From contig MSED01000013.1 of the NCBI GenBank assembly GCA_002099365.1, positions 930,001 through 994,000 on the forward strand: a stretch of 64,000 nucleotides of DNA. Reading direction: 5' to 3'. This stretch comes from Phialophora verrucosa. Lineage: Eukaryota; Ascomycota; Eurotiomycetes; Chaetothyriales; Herpotrichiellaceae. This document shows, one piece after another, positions 1-9,780 of this stretch. The position numbers and the translations under genes were made by a program. How positions within the stretch are numbered: position 1 is the first letter of the stretch; each line of letters starts with the position of its first letter. Below the pieces are notes generated by a model, which searched no databases, was not told the DNA's origin, and was given only the letters and a program-made list of their open reading frames with translations.

Positions 1-1890
1 CATTTCAGCCCGCAACAGGAGCAATATCAGGCTTATCGTCAGTCGGAGTCGGAGAACACCTCAGACCAATACTTGCCCTATCAACCACAGTCGTCGAGGC
101 CGAGCAACGTAGACTCTGACCCTTACCAACATCTCAGGCCTCCTTCACAAGCATCTCTAGGGCCGCCCTCACCCATCAACACCCCTGCCCAACCTCATAT
201 TGGTGCTCCGGACTCTCGACCCTCCACAGCTGCAACGAACCGATACTCGGCGCAGTCGGCTAATCAAGGTCAACAGCCACCTCAACCGGCCATGGCAAGA
301 GGCGACCCTCCCAACGGGGGCATCCGCCAACAGCTATCGCAGCGCGAACGAGGATCCGATGAGCAGGTTCCATATCAGAGCCAGAATCAAGCTGATCCAA
401 GAGCGAGAATGTCCCAACAGCAAGCCTCTGAACAAGGTCGAAACACGCCGCCTCCTCGGAGCCGAGAGGATATCACTCAATTAGACTTTGCTTCACTTCT
501 TGCACGCCACGAGGAATTGCAGGCCAAGTACTCCAAAGTCAAGCGATATTACTTCGAACGAGAAGCTCAAGTGACGCAGTTGCAAAACACTGTTGCAAAT
601 CAGCGCCTTTCCATGTCCAAGACTTCTTTGGATGATGCACAATACACGGCCAGATTTGAGCGCTTGAGTCAAGCCATTAATAACCTCTCGTTCAACATCC
701 GGAAGAACTGGCGCGCAATCCCACCGTGGCTGCGCCACGTGTGCAATCAGGATGCTCACACAGTTGGCACCAAAGAGATGACGGCAGTAGGGCGAGCTTG
801 CATCACCCGTTGGCTGTACGAGAGTATCTTCCAGCACACATTCCATCCAGGCATTGAACCGTCATTATCCGCGCAGTTGAAGCGGATTGAACACAATCTA
901 CGTCGCGGAGGACAAGCCGGTAGTCTGCTCACCGATGAACAGCGAGACGACTTGACGACCAAGATTACGACCTGGAGACTCACCACCATAGAAGGATTGC
1001 ATGACATGCTTGGTTCCCAGCAAGCAGAACACTACACAGAGACCATGAACAAGCATTATACCCACCAGCTCACCGAGTCCCTGAAGGCCAACCTGACAGA
1101 CCCCCCGCCACCGGGACTAGTGGAGGGCGTCGGCATGATTGTTGGGCAAGCCATCGGCATCGCTTCCAACATCCCGCTTGAGTCGCGCGATATCTGCATC
1201 GAATACTTCATGCCCGGCACTCCTCTCAATGAGGCGTACATGAAGGTCGAGCCACAGATAGTGGCGCTGAACAATCCGGGACCGGACGAACGGGTCCTTC
1301 AGCAACAGGCAGCCGAGGCAAAAGCGCGGGCAGAGGCGCAAGAAGGCGATCAGATGAGCACTGCCAGCACAGACGATGGACCTCGTGATGTCGAGGCCGA
1401 AATTCGTGAAGCTGCCGGTAAAGCGGCTTCGCAGACAGCACAGCAGCCCGGTGCTGGAGGCCATCAAGGACGCAACGAAAGCGTGACAAGCAACGCCAGT
1501 CAAGCAACGATCAAGGGTTCGGGTGACAAGCAGTCCAAGAAATCTGGATTGTTTGGTGGCTTTGTGAACAAGAAACCGTCAATGTCGTCGCGGGGTGGCG
1601 ACCGTCCAGAAGTTGCTAACACCTTGTCGCGAGCCGAAGGCGATGATGAACGCGGTAATGTTCGGAACAGCATGGCCGTGGATCCCGCATCCATGATCTC
1701 TCCGGCCATGGCGAACGAAGGGCGCATCAGGTTTGCGGCTTTTGTGGCCGTTGAAGTCAGGGGCAAAGGGCCAGGAACGGCACCGGCAAGTAGTGTAAAC
1801 AGTGGCAAGGAACCGGGCTCGGCGGCGGCAGGAGCAAGCCCCCAGTCCTCGGTTAATGTTCTTTTCAAGGCGCCTGTCTATGAATACTAG
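1..1890 (+). CDS. Conserved-looking hypothetical protein with coiled coil (5' truncated)
   Basis: The reading frame is already open at base 1, so the gene begins to the left of the window; the first 20-odd codons have no ATG. About 630 residues are visible. The N-terminal ~150 are Gln/Pro/Ser-rich and look disordered. A charged helical stretch follows (LLARHEELQAKY, then REAQVTQLQNTV), a likely coiled coil. Next comes a folded-looking part rich in Trp and His (WRAIPPWLRHVC, RWLYESIFQHTFHPG, YTETMNKHYTHQL) up to roughly residue 415. The tail is again low complexity with Lys-rich KSGLFGGFVNKKPSM. I do not recognise the family. The 3' end is uncertain: a 44-nt stretch at 1731-1774 has GT...AG ends, and splicing it would move the stop to 1791-1793 instead of 1888-1890. 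Good codon continuity over 1.8 kb makes the gene itself secure; its function is unknown. Confidence 0.8.
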   Translation, partial: HFSPQQEQYQAYRQSESENTSDQYLPYQPQSSRPSNVDSDPYQHLRPPSQASLGPPSPINTPAQPHIGAPDSRPSTAATNRYSAQSANQGQQPPQPAMARGDPPNGGIRQQLSQRERGSDEQVPYQSQNQADPRARMSQQQASEQGRNTPPPRSREDITQLDFASLLARHEELQAKYSKVKRYYFEREAQVTQLQNTVANQRLSMSKTSLDDAQYTARFERLSQAINNLSFNIRKNWRAIPPWLRHVCNQDAHTVGTKEMTAVGRACITRWLYESIFQHTFHPGIEPSLSAQLKRIEHNLRRGGQAGSLLTDEQRDDLTTKITTWRLTTIEGLHDMLGSQQAEHYTETMNKHYTHQLTESLKANLTDPPPPGLVEGVGMIVGQAIGIASNIPLESRDICIEYFMPGTPLNEAYMKVEPQIVALNNPGPDERVLQQQAAEAKARAEAQEGDQMSTASTDDGPRDVEAEIREAAGKAASQTAQQPGAGGHQGRNESVTSNASQATIKGSGDKQSKKSGLFGGFVNKKPSMSSRGGDRPEVANTLSRAEGDDERGNVRNSMAVDPASMISPAMANEGRIRFAAFVAVEVRGKGPGTAPASSVNSGKEPGSAAAGASPQSSVNVLFKAPVYEY

Positions 1891-2606
1891 AGGAGCAAGA
1901 GTGTATCGACGGCAGTGGGATATAGGGCATTTGCAAGCGATGGAGATGTCAGGGGGTCGATGCACTGATGAGTTGGCCGGGGACGCAAGATGTTTTGGGT
2001 ATCCAATTGGACCTTTCCTACTTATTTGAGCCCTTAAGCGAAAAGGACAAAGAAGAAGACGAGGACGACTTGCAGAATGACATGTTCGAAACTGCGTGGC
2101 CGTGTTGATCCAGGCCCTGTCTACATGTGATGTGCGGTCCTTGTGCTCGGGAGGGCCCCTAGGCTCCGCCCGGGCGTCCAAGCGAGGGCTGCGAGGGGGG
2201 AGCGGCTCCCATGTTTAGTGGCTTGGTGCCCGTGCCACCCGCCGAAAGTGCATGGGCTGCCCTTCAGGCCGCTGTTCATCGACGAGCATCGCTTTCTCTC
2301 AGCTCTCCCACTCTCTCTTCCCCTTCCCCGTTCCCTTTCTGCATGCAACCTGACAGCAAGGCGGGGTCTCCGTGATGCCTTGTGTGCGTGCGTGAGCTGG
2401 TCAACATCCTCTCACCGATTGGCTCGAGACTGTTCGGCGAATCTGCCCTAATGCCATGCTTTTTCAGACGCCAACGTTCCATCTCAGTTGCCTCGAGAGC
2501 AAAATAGAGGCAAACTTCCCCATTTTGCTCTTTTCTTCTCTCTATATGGCTCTGTAGTCCTCGCCGACACCCTTTGTCTCGCGGAGTTCGTTTCCACCTG
2601 GCCTTC
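1891..2606. other. Intergenic, 3' flank and transcription-factor promoter
   Basis: No coding signal stands out. Small open frames on both strands have no recognisable composition. Pyrimidine-rich tracts (for example 2290-2340) precede the zinc-cluster gene and fit its promoter or 5' leader. Confidence 0.5.
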
Positions 2607-5183
2607 ATGCCCACGTTAACGAATAAGATCGAGGACCCATGTCAGGAATGCCGTGGTATGTCGTCGTCCCGTCCCGTGGCCCCTGGGCTGGCTTGTTGAC
2701 TGATGGCCGCCGAAAGACCGCCACCTCAAGTGTATGTTGACTGCTTGAGCTGCATCATTCCTGTCTCTGGCCTGATGGCAGCCTTCTATTCTGCACAAAG
2801 GCTGCGAGACGTGCCACAAGAACCAGCCTTTGCTCACCGCCCCTGTCATTGATTCTCAGCCCCGTTCCCATCTCCACTCCCCGGGCCTTGCCTCCCTTGC
2901 CGAGCTGACTTGCCCAGGCGACGATAGCTACCCCAAATGCAAGCAATGTGAACGGTTGGGAGAGAAGTGCCGGCGAGGGAAAGGCAAGCTCAAGTTCCGC
3001 GTCGGATCGAGCGCAAAGTACGACGCCGCCTTCTCCAAAGATCAGACATGGCTCGAGCAGACCAAAAACGGTAAGTGTGTGTGTAACCTTGGTGCGCAGA
3101 GTTTTCGGCACTCGAGATAGGAGGCGCGGAGGACAATGAGATTAATGTCCTCACCCGTCCTTTATACTTCCCCCATGTACCACCGCCCTCCACCACGAGG
3201 TATTCATCTCGGGTCACACCGCGGGAGGCTACGCTGGCAGCTGCTGTGTACCCGTACACCCCGCTCAAGCTCACACTCCTACGAGCGGCCGGCCTATCAA
3301 ACTGGTATGCTGACGGTGCTTTTTGGCAGCGAAATTTCAATTCGTCGATCAAGGACCCGAACTGGAGAACTACTATTCCCAGGATGACATCGTGGTAAAT
3401 ACTACCAAATCAAACAGTGACGATCAAAGACGGGAAGATGCCCCCGGGCTTCAGAGGCGGATAGAGCCTTCAGTCGACGCCGAGCTCTCTCCAACGGCCC
3501 GCAGTGTACTACCTGCAGAAGCTTCTACTTTTCTCTCACCTCTCGACATAGCCCAGGAGTCGATCCTGGTGCACTCGCCCATCAAACGGAGAAGGACAGC
3601 AGACGAGGCCAGCACAGGTTTCCGGTCTCATTCCGATCGCGTATCTCCTGCCGGTTACGACCCCATTCGTTCGCAGTACCGAATCTACGATTTTCCCAAG
3701 GTCTTCAATTCGGTCAGTCCGGACGGCTTCACATATATGCCGGAGCAACAGCACGTACCCAAAGTAGTCGAGGCAGAGTACCGTCGACTGGCGGATTCGG
3801 CGGCCGCGGCCATCCCTCCAGAATCGCTCCTCTCTCCCACTATATGGAAAGAGGAATTCTACTGGCCGAACCAGTTTACTACCACACAATGTGCTTGTCT
3901 GATGCGGTACTACATCGAAAATCTTGCGCCCTGGGTAGGCTCCTTGCTTCTCAGATCATGTGGCGGCGACTGACGGGGCGCAGTTTGACGTAGGAGACCC
4001 AGCCAGACACTTCACATTGGCAGTCCCCCAACATGCCAGGCGATGTCCTCCATTACTCAATGCCATCTTTACTCTCGCCGCCAGACATCTTGCGTCGCTA
4101 CCGCACTTCAAGACGGCCGACGGGGTGATCGAGTATCAAAGCATTCGACTGCCCAAGTTGACCGAGGAGACGGCCGTAAAATATCATCAGGCGTGTATCG
4201 CATACCTAATCAAGCTGGCTACCGATCCCGAGCACGTCCGGGACGAGAATTTGTTGGCGGCTGCAGTCATTCTGCGCTACTATGAAGAGATCGATCCGTC
4301 TCTCACAGGGGAAGACATCAAGACACTAATCCACACCTTCCAACTTTTTGTCAACGCGCAAGCCAACCCCTATGCGTACACCATGGACGAGGCAAAACAT
4401 ACAGAGTACCTGAGGCCCGGGTCTGCCGTCGGGACGTTCGATAACTGCCTGGGCTACTTGAAAAGCTTTCAACATGCGTCCTTCCGAGTGGCGCTCCGTC
4501 AAGAAATCACCATTGCTTTCTTGAAGCAACGGGCGGTCCGACTCCCGCTCGAGACGTGGAGCGATCTTCAGGGTTTTGATGAAGCCGAGGACTTCGTCTG
4601 GTCGGATCGGCACCTCTACCATTGTGCGAAGGTCTTGCAGTTTTGCTTTGGCGGCGACAATGGTAACGGTAAGACACAGATGGAACGATGGAGCGAGCTC
4701 CGAGATTTCGAGACACACTGGGATCAGTCGAAACCGTTGTCATTCATGCCTATCCATTACCAGGAGCCGAATCGCGCCAAGGGAGAATGTCTACCTCATA
4801 TCTGGTACATGGCGGAAGTTCACGTCACAGGGCTGTTGTCGCTGGACCTGGCCCGGATTCTGTTAACGGTATACAATCCAAGCATCCCCAGGATTGGCCC
4901 TGGAGCCACAGCGTCTCAAAAGCGCATTGCAGAAGAGGTGCACGACGTCGTGATCCGTCTGTGCGGGACGGCCGTGTCGCTTGGCGGGACGGCGGCAGCC
5001 ACCCCTTCGTCACAACCGGCCATGGTGCAAGCGTATGTTGCCATTGTGGTCTGTGGAGAGTATTTTTCCGACCCGGTTGAACAGCGAGCTCTTCTGGGGA
5101 TTTTGGACCGGTTGAAGAACGATCACGGCTGGCCAACGGCACGAACGGCCACGCAATTGAAACGGGACTGGGGCTGGACTTGA
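2607..5183 (+). CDS. Zn2Cys6 transcription factor, Fungal_trans_2-like
   Basis: A nuclear zinc-cluster regulator. Exons read as 2607-2655, 2801-3070, 3330-3934 and 3984-5183; introns begin GTATGT, GTAAGT and GTAGGC and all phases agree. Exon 1 encodes MPTLTNKIEDPCQECR and exon 2 continues with GCETCHKN, then CPGDDSYPKCKQCERLGEKC. The last four cysteines have normal zinc-cluster spacing (C-x8-C-x2-C-x6-C), but the distance from the first CxxC is too long (see findings). A basic linker and the family-typical FRVGSSAKYDAAFSKDQ follow. The C-terminal part (RYYIENLAPW joined to FDVGDPARHFTLAVPQHARR) matches what I know of the Fungal_trans_2 (PF11951) regulators, often called ARCA-like. The target genes cannot be read from sequence. 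A glutathione S-transferase and an adenine deaminase lie next door, which is no proof of regulation. Function class is sure, the zinc-cluster exon model is not. Confidence 0.85.
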
Positions 5184-5989
5184 CGAGACCTTTGCTTGGA
5201 CAAGCATGGAGTCTCGGTTCACTTTTTTGACACGCGAACTCGGCAGCACTTGAGCATTACGACCTCTGTACACTTGGTTAATCCGATTGCATGAGATACC
5301 ACGGGACGGCATCGGGATATGGGCGAGGGAAAAGGGAAAGGAATTGGAAATGGACATGGGAGTTGGAAAAGGAAAGACTGAACTGGCCTCACCAGCCTGG
5401 TACTGGCACATGCAAGGAATCTACACGCGACTGCTGCCACTTATGGAGAAAACGTTACCTTCCTGTACTGGGCGTCCGGAATGCCTTCGGAACGCCGCCC
5501 CACACGCCGTTTCCCGGGGCAGATGCTGCCTGTTCGTGCTAGCAACAAGTAGTTAGCTGGTTGCCTGGTTCGGAGCTTGTCGAGGCTTGCAGCGGCTTCA
5601 CTGGCGCACCGGGAACTCGTGGTGGTTGCTGGTTCAATGATGCCGTCATCAGGCACTCTGCTCCGTACGACTTCCCCTCCTGACGGACCCCCCCCTCCTG
5701 GTACCCCTCGTTCCGCCGACCAGCATCATTACTAATTGACTGTGAGAGACCTGACGCAGACAGACGCGTATGGCGCCATCTCTTCGATCATTGATTCATT
5801 GAGTCAGTTGATTATTGGAGCCTGATTGATTACTTCTTCTCTTTCTTACAACTGAGGAACCTGATCCTCGTCCTGTCACTTCTCATTATCCGAAGGAACC
5901 AAATCCGCAGGCACGTAGAAGTGCAGAGACGAAGAAACCAGCATAAACAAAAGACACCACAGTTGTTGGACGCCACGTTTCCATCCACA
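5184..5989. other. Intergenic, upstream of GST
   Basis: Apart from short accidental frames I see nothing coding. The stretch before 5990 holds T/C-rich tracts and is the probable promoter and leader of the glutathione S-transferase. Confidence 0.5.
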
Positions 5990-6826
5990 ATGGCCAACCA
6001 TCTCTACATCGCCGAGACGCCCAAGGAAGTGGCCGAAGCCAAGGGCCTGCACCTGATCACGCAAAACACGCCCAACGGGCAAGCGACGCAGATCCTCCTG
6101 GAAGAACTGGCCGACAGCTACGGCACGCAATGGACGACCACGCTCATCAACATCATGACCAACGAGCAGAAGAAGGAGTGGTTCCTGCGCCTGAACCCCA
6201 ACGGCCGCATCCCCGTGCTGGTCGACAACACGCAGTCGCCGCCCTTCCCCGTCATCGAGACGTCCGCCCAGCTGCTGTACCTGCTCAAGTTCTTCGACAA
6301 GGAGGACAAGTTCGGCTTCAAGGACGAGTTGGAACGGAATGAGGCCCTCCAGTGGATGTTTTTCTGGCACGGCGGCGGCGCCCCGTACCAGGGTCAGGTC
6401 AACCACTTTACGCGAGCCGCGCCCGAGAAGATCCCATGTACGTTGATGACCGCTGCTCCTACGCCCACTACCACTCCGTTGAGGAACCCTCACTCTGGAT
6501 GTATCCCCGTGTACTGACCTGGTGTGTCCCATATTGCAGACGCCATCAACCGATACAAGAACGAGACCCTCCGCGTGTACGGCGTGCTCGAGATCCGTCT
6601 GTCGGGCATCTACGGCGACGGGCCGCGCGACTACCTCGCCGGCGCGGGCAAGGGGAAATACTCGGTCGCCGATATCAAGACATGGCCGTGGGTCAAGGGC
6701 TGGGAGAGGAGCGGATTCACCGCGGACGAGGTCAAGCCGTTCCCGCATCTGCTGAAGTGGGTCGATCGCATTGCCGCCCGCGAGGCCGTCCAGCGAGGCA
6801 TTGGCGATAAATACGTCCAGAAGTAA
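5990..6826 (+). CDS. Glutathione S-transferase, Ure2/Nu-like
   Basis: Cytosolic enzyme that conjugates or reduces substrates with glutathione. Exons 5990-6437 and 6540-6826, 244 residues, a normal GST length. The intron (GTACGT...TTGCAG) splits a Tyr codon and joins EKIP-Y-AINRYKNETLRVYGVLE. The N-terminal thioredoxin-fold half contains HLITQNTPNGQATQILLEEL, resembling the TPNGxKxxIxLEEL region of Ure2-like fungal GSTs, then FLRLNPNGRIPVLVD (cis-Pro loop) and VIETSAQLLYLLKFFD (the Glu-Ser/Thr glutathione site). The C-terminal all-helical half has WMFFWHGGGAPYQGQ and LLKWVDRIAAREAVQRGI. The ATG at 5990 is the first in frame that gives a complete N-terminal strand. No targeting signal is evident. 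The physiological substrate is unknown; it sits between a zinc-cluster regulator and an adenine deaminase. Confidence 0.92.
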
Positions 6827-7495
6827 GTGTGCTGTGGCCAAATACATATCATGCTCGCCGCGGTGACTATGGCCGTTCTTGGGAACGGTTGTGGCAGGAG
6901 ACGGGGGGGGACATTTAAAATGACCGAGCATCCGAGAACCACGAGCACCACATCACTTTGGTGCTCATGCCCTCGTGCGAGTACACCCATACACTTCATA
7001 CGGATCCCTATGCGGGATAGAACAAAAGGCAATGGCAGAAAAGCTCTGTATCATGTGCTCGAGAAAGCTTGTATTCTATTCATTTCATTTCATCCCGGTC
7101 TCTTGCGCGGTTGTGTGTGGCCCAGATTCCTCAGCGCGTCGGTTTCTGTCGTCGCGTCCGCATCCGCCATCATCCACGGGCTGACATTGTCGTGCTCCCT
7201 CCTTCGTCGGGAGGGCACACGCCACTCAGGTCGAAACTCTGATCTCCATCAACCGACGCGACGGCAGAAGCCGCCCTGCTGCACAGCATGGGTACAAGCA
7301 CAAGTGCAAGGACAAGGACGGTGTAGAAAATCACGTAGCACTCGTGCGGGTACGGACGAGTCTGAGGACCGTGATTTCCGCTCGATCCCTCCTCCGTCTA
7401 TCCATGCATCGACCTATCTTTTCGTCACATACACATCTATCCATTTCTTCCAACCCCCTCCCCCATTGTGTTCTTTTAGGTACGGATTCCCCCCG
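6827..7495. other. Intergenic between convergent genes
   Basis: This holds the 3' flanks of the GST (+) and the adenine deaminase (-). A long open frame crosses it on the plus strand, but only because it runs on antisense to the GC-rich deaminase; I see no gene. Confidence 0.6.
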
Positions 7496-8763
7496 TCAAT
7501 CGCGGTACTTGTCCATGACGGCGTCCAACAAGTGCGCGATCTCGGCCTTCCTCTCGCTCGAGCACCAACTCCCCTCGATCCCGGCGCGCACGATGCCCTC
7601 CCATTCGGCCTTGCGGAGCCCGAACGCGTCCTGGACCGCGCAGTAGTTGTCCAGGACATAGCCGCCGAAATAGGCGGGATCGTCGCTGTTGATGCTGAAC
7701 TTGACGCCGCCGTCGAGGTAGCGGCGGACGGGCAGGTCGGCCACGCTGGCGACGCAGCGCAGCTCGACATTCGACAGCGGACACATGGTGACGAGGACGC
7801 CGCGGGCCGCGAACTCGGCCATGACGCCCGCGTCCTCGACGAGCTTGATGCCGTGGTCGACGCGCGTGACGTGCAGGTCGTGCAGCGCGCCGGCCATGTA
7901 CGTGACGTCGGCCTCCTCTCCCGCGTGCGCCGTGCGGCGGAAGCCCCGGGCCTCGGCGTCCGCGAAGATGGCCCTGTACTTGGCGGGCGGGTTGCCGAGC
8001 TCGGTGCTCGACAGGCCGATGCCGCGGACGACGCCGGCCTCCAGGTCCGGGATCGCGGCGCGGTACATGGCCAGGCCGTCCTCGACGGGCAGGTGGCGGA
8101 GCACGCACACGATCAGGTCGCACGACATGCCGAGCTCGGCGCGCGCCCGCCCCAGCGCCGCGCCGAACCCGGCCACGACGGTCGCGTAGTCGACCCCGCG
8201 CGCCGTGTGGGCTTGCAGGTCGAAGAAGACCTCGGCGTGCACAACGCCGTCGGCACGCGCCCGCGCAAAGTACGCGCTCGCCAGGGCCTCGAAGTCCCGC
8301 GCCGTGCGGAGCACCGACATGCCGATGAAGTAGTAGTGCAGGAAGTCGTCGAGGGAGGAGAACCGGCGGTAGCGGTCGAGCAGCGCGGCGGGGCTGGCGA
8401 ACGACGCGTCGTCCTGGGGCAGCGCGATCTTGTTCCGCGCCGCCAGTTCGAAGAGCAGGTCTGGTTCGAGGGAGCCTGGGAGCCGGAATAGAGACTCAGT
8501 ATGTACCGTAACAGAAAAGTGTGTGTGTGTGTGTGTGTATGCATGCTTGCTTCGATTTCCTGCCTTTCGTCTCTGTCGTAGCAGCGCGCCATCCGTGGTG
8601 TAATAGTCACGTAGGTAGGATACTCACTCTCCTCCGCACCGAGTCGATGCGCAGAAGGCAAGCAAGGAAACAGACAAAATGAGCAGGACTCACCTTCCAA
8701 ATGCATGTGGTGCTCACATTTCGGCAGAGCCTTGAGGAACTCGTGCATCTGTCCTTGACACAT
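7496..8763 (-). CDS. aah1: Adenine deaminase (adenosine deaminase family)
   Basis: Converts adenine to hypoxanthine in purine salvage; probably cytosolic and nuclear. Exons 8763-8694 and 8475-7496, 349 residues. The 218-nt intron (GTGAGT...CCCAG) contains a GT dinucleotide run and joins MHLEG to SLEPDLLFELAARNK. Metal and catalytic motifs of the adenosine deaminase superfamily are all present: HHMHLEG near the N-terminus, the AHAGEE proton-shuttle motif, VDHG, and SINSDDPAYFGGY near the C-terminus. The SDDPAYF form, rather than TDDP, and the short length point to fungal Aah1-type adenine deaminase rather than true adenosine deaminase; that subfamily call rests on remembered family differences. 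The start is the first Met of MCQGQMHEFLKALPKCEHH, a typical N-terminus. The coding part is clearly GC-richer than its surroundings. Confidence 0.93.
8519..8538. repeat. GT dinucleotide microsatellite in aah1 intron
   Basis: About ten GT units in a row inside the single intron of the adenine deaminase gene. It lies near the 3' splice site on the minus strand, where it reads as an AC run. Confidence 0.9.
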
Positions 8764-9780
8764 CTTGGAATCAAAGAGGAATCGAGTCGAGTCGAGGGAG
8801 TTGCGTTAGAGGCGAGTCGAGTAATTCCGCCCTCCTCTCTCGATAGCTCTAGCAAGAGCTAATAAATGTAATCAAACCTCAAAGCCTCTCCCAGATATAT
8901 TGTAGATTCGAGATCCGACCCTCCCTCCTCGTTATTTTCCGTGGTGACCGTCCGATCTAGGATGAAGGTCTGTACTGGTATCTTATCGTGTCGTATTCGT
9001 ACCTCGACCAAGTGAAATGTGTGGGTGAGTGAGAAGTCAGTCTCTCGTCTTCGCAAACTTCCTCGCTCGCTTTGCTCTCTGCAAAATACTCTGATCTGAT
9101 CTGATCTGGGCGTGTCGAGTTCGTGGAATCTAACTATATCCGTTCTGAAAAGCCCCACCTGTGCAATGAGAATTAAGATCGCGGAGTGCCCGAATAGCGG
9201 GTTGTTTGGCAATCTAAAGTCCTGTCTAGCTGCGGTGCGATGATAAGATCTCGATCTTGATCTCGACCATGTGTCCTCGGCGAGAGAAGTCACCCCCACT
9301 TATCGCTGGGTGACGGAAAAATTTCTAACTCCACCTACAGAACAATCGGTGACCTCCGAACATGACTGACCAAAGACGGCGATACGTGGTGACGGATGCT
9401 TGCTTACATACCGTCTGCTCCGTCGGTAGGTGAGATACGAGAGATTGTGCTAACGTTAGCGCAGTGAACGGGTTTGGGAAAGACACATATCCGGAAGATT
9501 CGGCTGCGGGCATGACGTTGCTCCGATTCGATTATGCGTGTGTGTGATATTGAAGGGAGAAGGGCACGAAGGCCGAACACATCCCGAGTCTCGGAGAAGA
9601 CTCGAGAGGCTATCGTATCAGCCCTACCATGAACATACCACGACGAAGATGCACAACTGGTGTCAACAGCGCGCAAGCAGCCTGGTTGTAAGAATATTCC
9701 TGTACAGCCCAATTGTCGCTACGTGTGGTATCCGAAATTCCGCCCTATTCCCTCTCACCGACGTAGACCATTCAAAGGAA
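8764..9780. other. Intergenic, upstream of aah1 and 3' of the lipase-like gene
   Basis: I see no coding region. Short direct repeats such as CTGATCTGATCTGATCTGG near 9091 occur. This should contain the aah1 promoter and the terminator of the LCAT-like gene. Confidence 0.5.

Noticed and set aside
6827..8491. 554-codon open frame on the plus strand
   Set aside because: It is antisense to the adenine deaminase gene; its length comes from the high GC content and codon bias of that gene, and its protein is Arg/Ala/Val/Asp-rich nonsense.
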